Part shown: positions 58,836-64,000 of the stretch, one piece after another
How positions within the stretch are numbered: the stretch's first letter is position 1
How the letters are laid out: every line of letters begins with the position of its first letter
NCBI GenBank assembly: GCA_001683735.1
Contig: LUGG01000011.1
Coordinates: forward strand, 124,001-188,000
Direction: 5' to 3'
Length of the DNA: 64,000 nt
Source: Grifola frondosa
Lineage: Eukaryota; Basidiomycota; Agaricomycetes; Polyporales; Grifolaceae
Position numbers and translations under genes: made by a program
The notes under the pieces: model-generated
What the model was told of the DNA's origin: nothing
What the model saw: the letters and a program-made list of their open reading frames with translations, nothing else
Database searches by the model: none

Positions 58836-61800
58836 ATGGATCGCCTCTGTGGTATGTTTCAACTCAACCTTTGCCTATAGTTTCCAAAGCGCCCTGCTCA
58901 TTTCTCATGTATGATGTGTTCCAGACGAGGTTCTTCAGATCGTGCTCAACGAACTTGACGATCCAACTTCCCTTAGCCTCCTGTCGAAACGCTACCACCA
59001 ATTCACTCAAGATCCTTATGTTCGCGCCTCCTACTTCCTCTCTCGCTATGGACAGATCCAGGCACTGTTCTGGGCGTTGGGCAGAGGGAAACTGTTGAAC
59101 GAGAGGGTGATCGATGTGCGTGTCTCCTTCGTTCGGCCGTAGGCATGAGTCAAACGACCACGATATGACCATCCACGTCGTAGATCCTGCTAAGCAGCGG
59201 CGCGCACCTCTCGCGTTACCTCGCACAATGTGCTATGCATCACTACTTCCGCACTCAGGTTCCCTTTATCAAGACCCCCTGGGTTCGCAGTATACCGCTG
59301 CCTGTCTTCACACATTTCATAGCGGTCTCTTCACGCATGTATGGCAACATCCCCATCGGCAAAGGTGAAGACGATGGTTCCATTTTCCACGGCCTTTTAA
59401 AACAGAGTAGATATCCCACCGAGCAGCGGGCGGCGAAGTGGGAAAATCTGAGAGATGTGCTGGAGAAGTACAAGGTCCGTAGTGCTCGCTCCATAGGTTT
59501 TTCAGGATTTCACGTGATATTTTGCGTAGTTTATCCCATTCTGTCATAAGGTGCGTCTCAAGCATGATTTAGAAGTTTATCATTACCATAAATGTTCCAT
59601 GTGCAGGACCCTATGATGGCGCAGTTCCCTCTCGTTCTTGCCATTGAGCCGCGACTCCTTCCTTATGCGCGTGCAAATGGGTTTTATATGGACCGCAAGG
59701 TGAGCGACTTCCCATGTATAAGTTGAATTTTAATGGAACCAATCCCATTGTCACAGTACCGTAATTTTTTTTCCGCAAGATGTTCGAGAAACCAGCCATT
59801 GCATTCGAGGGTCGCGTGGACGAAATTGTGAAGAATGTCCGCGAGTTGTCCAGCTTGGACCCTGAGTACGTCCTTTTGTTCTTCGGGCATTTCTGTGGTT
59901 CTCGCTTTGTGAACTGTAAAGACTCATTATTTATGATTAGTATGTTCTTGAGTCGAACGGTGGCTGCGGAGATCTGCATGGAAGCTAAGACGAACGACGC
60001 TGCATATACTGCGTTAAAGAGGCTCGACAAGGAAGGCGTGCTGAAATTTGAGTTGTCGTGCGTCATTCCCTTCACATGTTGTTTATTTTCGCACTGATGA
60101 GTCTGACAGATTTGTTGTTGAAGACCTCATTAAGGTAAAGATTCTCCGCGGCAGAATTGTCAGGCGTCGTGCTGACTTTCGCCCAGTTTTCGCCAACACG
60201 CGCTCCGTTGCGAGCCCCAACATATCTGTTGTTCTGCGAGAACTACATTCTGACTTCCCCTCCGAAGACCCCGTTGTTCGCCTTGTCCTTCTGCTTACCA
60301 TCTTCCTCACCGAACCTCAGCCGATCCCGTACTCCCTCACCGCCAGCATCGCGATATCGAGCTCCCTAACCAACTACGTCAACTCGTGCAAGGAGAAGAT
60401 CGATAACATGCACCTGAGCCCTGTCACGCGGAAGGACATGTTCGACGTACTGGTGAGCAAGTTCGTGCCGGAGCGGTTTGGGGGGATTCTGGAGTTCGCG
60501 CGGGTAGTGATGAAGATGGGGAAGAAGGACATCGACGGGCTCGTCACGGATGTCGCACTCCGTTGCCTCGAGATCGGGTGCAAGGGCAAGATGCTCAAGA
60601 AGCTCGTCGAGGCGTTCGATTTCCTCACGGAGGCGATCGGGGCGCACGTCTTGCACCATTACCGCCTCGATATCGATGACTTGCCGCCATCGGACGACGA
60701 GAAGGCTTGTCGGGAGTTCGAGGCGCCGTTGTGTAGGGACTTTGTGACAAATAGGCGACCCACTGACGTCGTCAAGCTTGACAGAATGGGTGGGCACACG
60801 ATGGTTGTCGACAATGTGCACGAACAAGGGGACGTCGTGATGGAAGAGGTTGCTGAGCACATGGAGGAGGTGGGTGGAGAAGATGAAGCCGAGATCACGG
60901 AGTCTGAACGTGCGGAGGAAGATGACCATGAAGATCTGGTATGTAATTTTGCTGACTGGTCATTCATGCCCTCTGAGTATGTGCGCGACTCTCGCGTTTG
61001 TAGGGCCCGATCGGCCAGGATACCTTGTCCACGATGATCCGTAAGGACGAGATGGCTCCGCGACGGCGAAGATTTTTCGAGCTGTATGCAAGTTATCATG
61101 ATAGTGTAGGCAAGCTGACGTATCCCGCTGGTGTGTATTCTATTCTCGATTGTCATTGTTTCCGGCCCATTGATCGTCACCAAGATCCTACACCAGTCGG
61201 GCGATGGGCCCGTTCACATTACGGTCATCGTAGTGCTGTTACCGCAGTTTTTATGCTGAATGCCATCGTCAACGAGAACACTGCCGTACGTGCCGCAAAT
61301 CTACATCTTGTTCTGATACCGATCTGGAGATATGAATGCAGGTCCTCCAGCCGTCCTTCTATTCCGAGTCTGCGCCCACAGCCCGCGTTCCTACTACATT
61401 GAAGCACTTTAAGATGCTCGCCGCTTGGGCAGGTCACCCGTTAGTCTCTTGCCTGTAATAGTCAAGGATTCCTGCTTGACTATTCCCTAATTATAGACGA
61501 TGGTGTTATATGACGATATTGAAGCCGGTACTGAGTTCTATTTCAGCGAGGAGGATTATCTGTCCCAAGAGGAGCTCAACGGTTTGCTTCCGCCTTCGTC
61601 CAAAATACGCAGAGCCCGAGTCAAGACTGAGGATGCGGTGAAGACAGAGAGTAATCCTACTCCGGAACCACCATTGGCCGGCCCATCCTCATGCCCGGCG
61701 AAGTCGAATCTGCGTGGAAGAAAGCGGCCACGGCGGAGTACTACAACCATCGTGAAGTCTTACGTCGTGCCCGATAGTGACGACGAGGAAATAGCAGATG

Positions 61801-62251
61801 TGCAGGATGAGCTTGTTCAGAAACATGCGAAGACAAGGAAGGTAGAGTCCAACCTGCAGCGATGGATCAAGCACCTAGCCATTTTGCTCAAGGAGGAGCA
61901 GAAGAAGGTGCCTTCCTTTTGCAACTCGTTCCTATCTTGTTGTTGATGTGCATGATAGTATAAAGAGAAGAAGAAACGTGAGCAGGCATCAGCCCCGCCG
62001 GATACCAAAGTTCGAGTACCCAAGGTGTGCCTGTTAATCATCTACTCTTCTAGCTGCTGCTGATACTGTGGTGTCAGACTGACTTCCATAAATCTCTCGC
62101 AAGTAATCTTCCCCGCCTTCGCGCGACGGATAGGATGAAACGCCAGCAACTATACGGTGCGGACGTCCCTGACGAAGACTACAGCGAGGGAGAAGAGGAC
62201 GAGTATCAGTGCCGGACTACCCGTTCCAAACGCCGTAAAGTAGAGGAATGA
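58836..62251 (+). CDS. F-box domain protein, long conserved fungal family
   Basis: About fourteen exons, beginning 58836-58851, 58925-59115, 59184-59474, a 21-base microexon 59530-59550, 59607-59699, 59758-59865, 59941-60057 and 60110-60938. It continues 61004-61130, 61185-61285, 61342 to about 61433, about 61498-61907, 61959-62024 and 62078-62251. The N-terminus MDRLCDEVLQIVLNELDDPT is an F-box-like helix set. A long region with CAMHHYFRTQVPFI, FPLVLAIEPRLLPYA, RTVAAEICMEAKTN and CLEIGCKGKMLKKL is conserved in basidiomycete homologues as I recall them. The C-terminus has VPTTLKHFKMLAAW, FYFSEEDYLSQEELN and Lys/Arg-rich, probably nuclear, segments. It may recruit substrates to an SCF ubiquitin ligase. 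Frame is lost by one base near 59767 (T run), perhaps 60173, and 61433. It could be two genes split near 61500, but the order matches one. Confidence 0.78.
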
Positions 62252-62550
62252 GACTTTACTGTGCGTTCGCGTCTGTCCATGTTGCACCCATTGCATTTGC
62301 ATCTGTTTCCAAGTCTGCTCATGCCATGTCCCCCATCAATTGCATGGTTCCCATCCACATACATTGACATACCAATAACTAGTGTGTGCACATAGCTGCA
62401 ATGTTTTTATGTTACGTTCTCATAATGTTGGTAATGCAATGCCGGAAGCTCGTCCGCGCAGCTCCGGTCGCTTTACGTCTCATTTCGCGATCTTGAACCA
62501 CAGAATTATCTCTCAACTGCAGCTATCTCGGTCGATAGCCAGGGATATCA
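62252..62550. other. Downstream region of the F-box gene
   Basis: About 300 bp, the likely 3' UTR and terminator of the F-box gene. No gene seen. It leads into the STAS fragment. Confidence 0.4.
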
Positions 62551-62868
62551 GACCCAGGTCCGTCTTGAAGATTCTTCGCGCTCGAGTGGAGCCCAATTCT
62601 TCGCGGATAGCAAGCGCTGCACGCGCACGAATGCTTCAGCAGCGGACACATCTATCCCCGCGACTAAGGACAAGTCGAGGACCAAGAATCGGATGGGGTG
62701 GCGGCGCCACATTGCCTTGTCCAGCGGCCCTCTAATTATTTCCTCGACGCGGCGTTGCAAGGAGACATGCTTCTGGTCCCCTTCGGTACTACGCGAGCTA
62801 CTACGCACCTTGGTCTTGCTTGTAACCTGCACCGTTGCCAGTGTGGTTCCCAAGCGGCATGCTGTCAC
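62551..62868 (-). pseudogene. Fragment of a sulfate permease (SulP) STAS domain
   Basis: Minus frame with VEEIIRGPLDKAMWRR, then PIRFLVLDLSLVAGIDVSAA and EAFVRVQRLLSAKNW. This is the STAS domain at the C-terminus of fungal SulP sulfate transporters. Only about 60 codons fit. No membrane part exists around it, and the frame runs out into unrelated residues ending in a stop at about 62551. It is therefore a stranded piece of a once larger gene, or a retained copy from duplication. CpG is intact, so the loss looks like deletion, not repeat decay. Confidence 0.72.
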
Positions 62869-63345
62869 CTACATCCATGAGCTATAGCAAGCTCGCTAAG
62901 CGTTACTCAGCGCGTCAAGAGTTGTGGCACAGCGATGCACGGTACGATCTTGTTCGTTGCGGATGTGGGACTCTATCTGATCTAACATACGGCTCCGCAG
63001 AATATGTGCTATGTGCGAAATGCCCGAGTTCTGAGCGGGAGCATATTACGATCATAGTGCTGCGATATCAGGCACGGCAGCGTAAGATCACGATCTTGGG
63101 AAGAGGATACGATGGATGAATAAGCCACCACTCGCGGCAAAGAGAATCGCAGACTACACGCACCGGGCAGGATACGACCACTAGGACTACCGACACGTAT
63201 CTGAGAGAACTGTGCATGACAAAGCACATAATGCTCGGACGCTGCCAGCAAAATCCTGGCAAGATAGCATCATCAACTTTGCAGTGCAGTGCGGCAGGAC
63301 TACCAAGTCATAATCGGAGCACCCTTTGATCTCTTCGCTTAGCTG
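62869..63345. other. Region between the STAS fragment and the GST pseudogene
   Basis: CpG-rich, with frames under 95 codons on both strands and no family resemblance. It probably consists of degraded gene-flank sequence. Confidence 0.4.
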
Positions 63346-63900
63346 CAGTGGCCTGACGGAAAGCAGTTCATGCCATTCACACAGAACGCCGGATCGAACG
63401 GATGGTTCGTCCCGTTTACGATTTTGCGAAGTGTGGACATCTGACCTGGCTATCGCATTGTATCAGGAAGGTGGCCGTCGTGCTTGAAGAGCTGTTTTTC
63501 CACCCGGCGAGGATCCCGAGCATGGTCGAACGCTACAAGAACGAGGTCGTGCGCGTATTCGACGTGCTGGAGAGCGCCCTATCGAAATAGGTGGCTCATG
63601 GGGCCAACTGCACAGTGACCGAACTGTCATTCATTTTGTGAGCTCATGTTTCGTGATCTGGATCCGGACGGGTGCTAATACCACGTACCAGTGAACCGAG
63701 GGAATCTACACGGAGTGCGCCAAGGTCCACCACGACTTCGAACAAGAGCTTCCCTGCTCTGTACAAATGAGCTCTGCGGGCGAGCGGATGCGCGCATATA
63801 CTGGCCTCAAGGTGCTAGGTGGCACTCGGCAATGCTCTCGCGCGAGGCAGTCAAGAAGATTTTTGCGATCAGAGCTCCGTCGCGCACTAGGTGGGCCCTA
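63346..63900 (+). pseudogene. Truncated glutathione S-transferase pseudogene
   Basis: A relative of the GST at 54320 in the same orientation. DGKQFMPFTQNAGSNGW matches its first exon, but the ATG is lost. An intron with the same position and similar length follows, then KVAVVLEEL. This jumps directly to FFHPARIPSMVERYKNEV, so the glutathione-binding part (about 75 residues) is deleted. After VRVFDVLESALSK comes an in-frame TAG where the active gene has QKWLVGG. Further matches are ANCTVTELSF, DFEQELPC and WHSAMLSREAVKKIFAIR. It is a dead duplicate whose intron positions still follow the parent. Confidence 0.88.
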
Positions 63901-64000
63901 TCATATGTTTCCATTAGCAGTATCGAGGGCAGATGGAATTGATGAACACCTACATTTGGTTGAATATAACCAATCGAGATCGACATCATGATGATCAGTA
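63901..64000. other. Right edge of window, no feature seen
   Basis: One hundred bases past the GST pseudogene. Nothing could be supported. Confidence 0.3.

Noticed and set aside
58836..62251. Mating-type (homeodomain) locus
   Set aside because: Lys/Arg-rich C-terminal segments drew attention, but there is no homeodomain helix and no mitochondrial intermediate peptidase neighbour.
1..64000. CRISPR arrays, tRNA or rRNA genes, telomere repeats
   Set aside because: None seen on either strand while reading; a tRNA scan would settle small RNA genes.

Overview
The window looks like a basidiomycete (Agaricomycete, plausibly Polyporales) chromosome. The evidence is many short GT-AG introns (mostly 43-75 bp), a Plavaka-type DNA transposon with its usual companion gene, a Ngaro-type tyrosine-recombinase retrotransposon, and conserved fungal nuclear genes. 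No tRNA, rRNA or CRISPR array was seen.

Two kinds of DNA alternate. Roughly 0.7-23.76 kb, 32.5-36.2 kb and 41.6-44.8 kb are AT-rich and almost free of CpG, with only short broken reading frames: old repeats decayed by C-to-T change. CpG-rich islands interrupt them: a small three-exon gene at the left edge (5-668), a Plavaka element (about 23.76-32.5 kb) and a Ngaro element (36.2-41.6 kb). The decayed DNA still holds resolvable mobile elements: three copies of a 381-388 bp hAT-like MITE, each with a perfect 8-bp target duplication (one sits in a Ngaro terminal repeat); a 643-bp foldback element with a TTA duplication; a duplicated gene-like unit in inverted orientation; and a degraded copy of a 1.25-kb element whose CpG-rich sister interrupts the Plavaka transposase. 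That intact/decayed pair records the decay process inside one window.

From about 44.8 kb to the end the DNA is gene-dense. In order: an RGS-domain membrane protein (Rax1-like), an amidohydrolase on the minus strand, a 2.6-kb stretch without a recognisable gene, a Ure2p-like glutathione S-transferase, mitochondrial ribosomal protein uL29m, the complex II assembly factor SDHAF1 (minus), the complex I assembly factor NDUFAF6 (plus, divergent from SDHAF1 across 199 bp), a long many-exon F-box protein, a sulfate-permease STAS fragment and a broken second GST copy. Three adjacent nuclear genes thus serve mitochondrial translation and respiratory-complex assembly, and GST copies flank the block.

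Several otherwise well-conserved genes need single-base corrections, mostly missing bases in homopolymers, to stay in frame. This suggests unpolished long-read sequence, so exon joints here are models made by eye.
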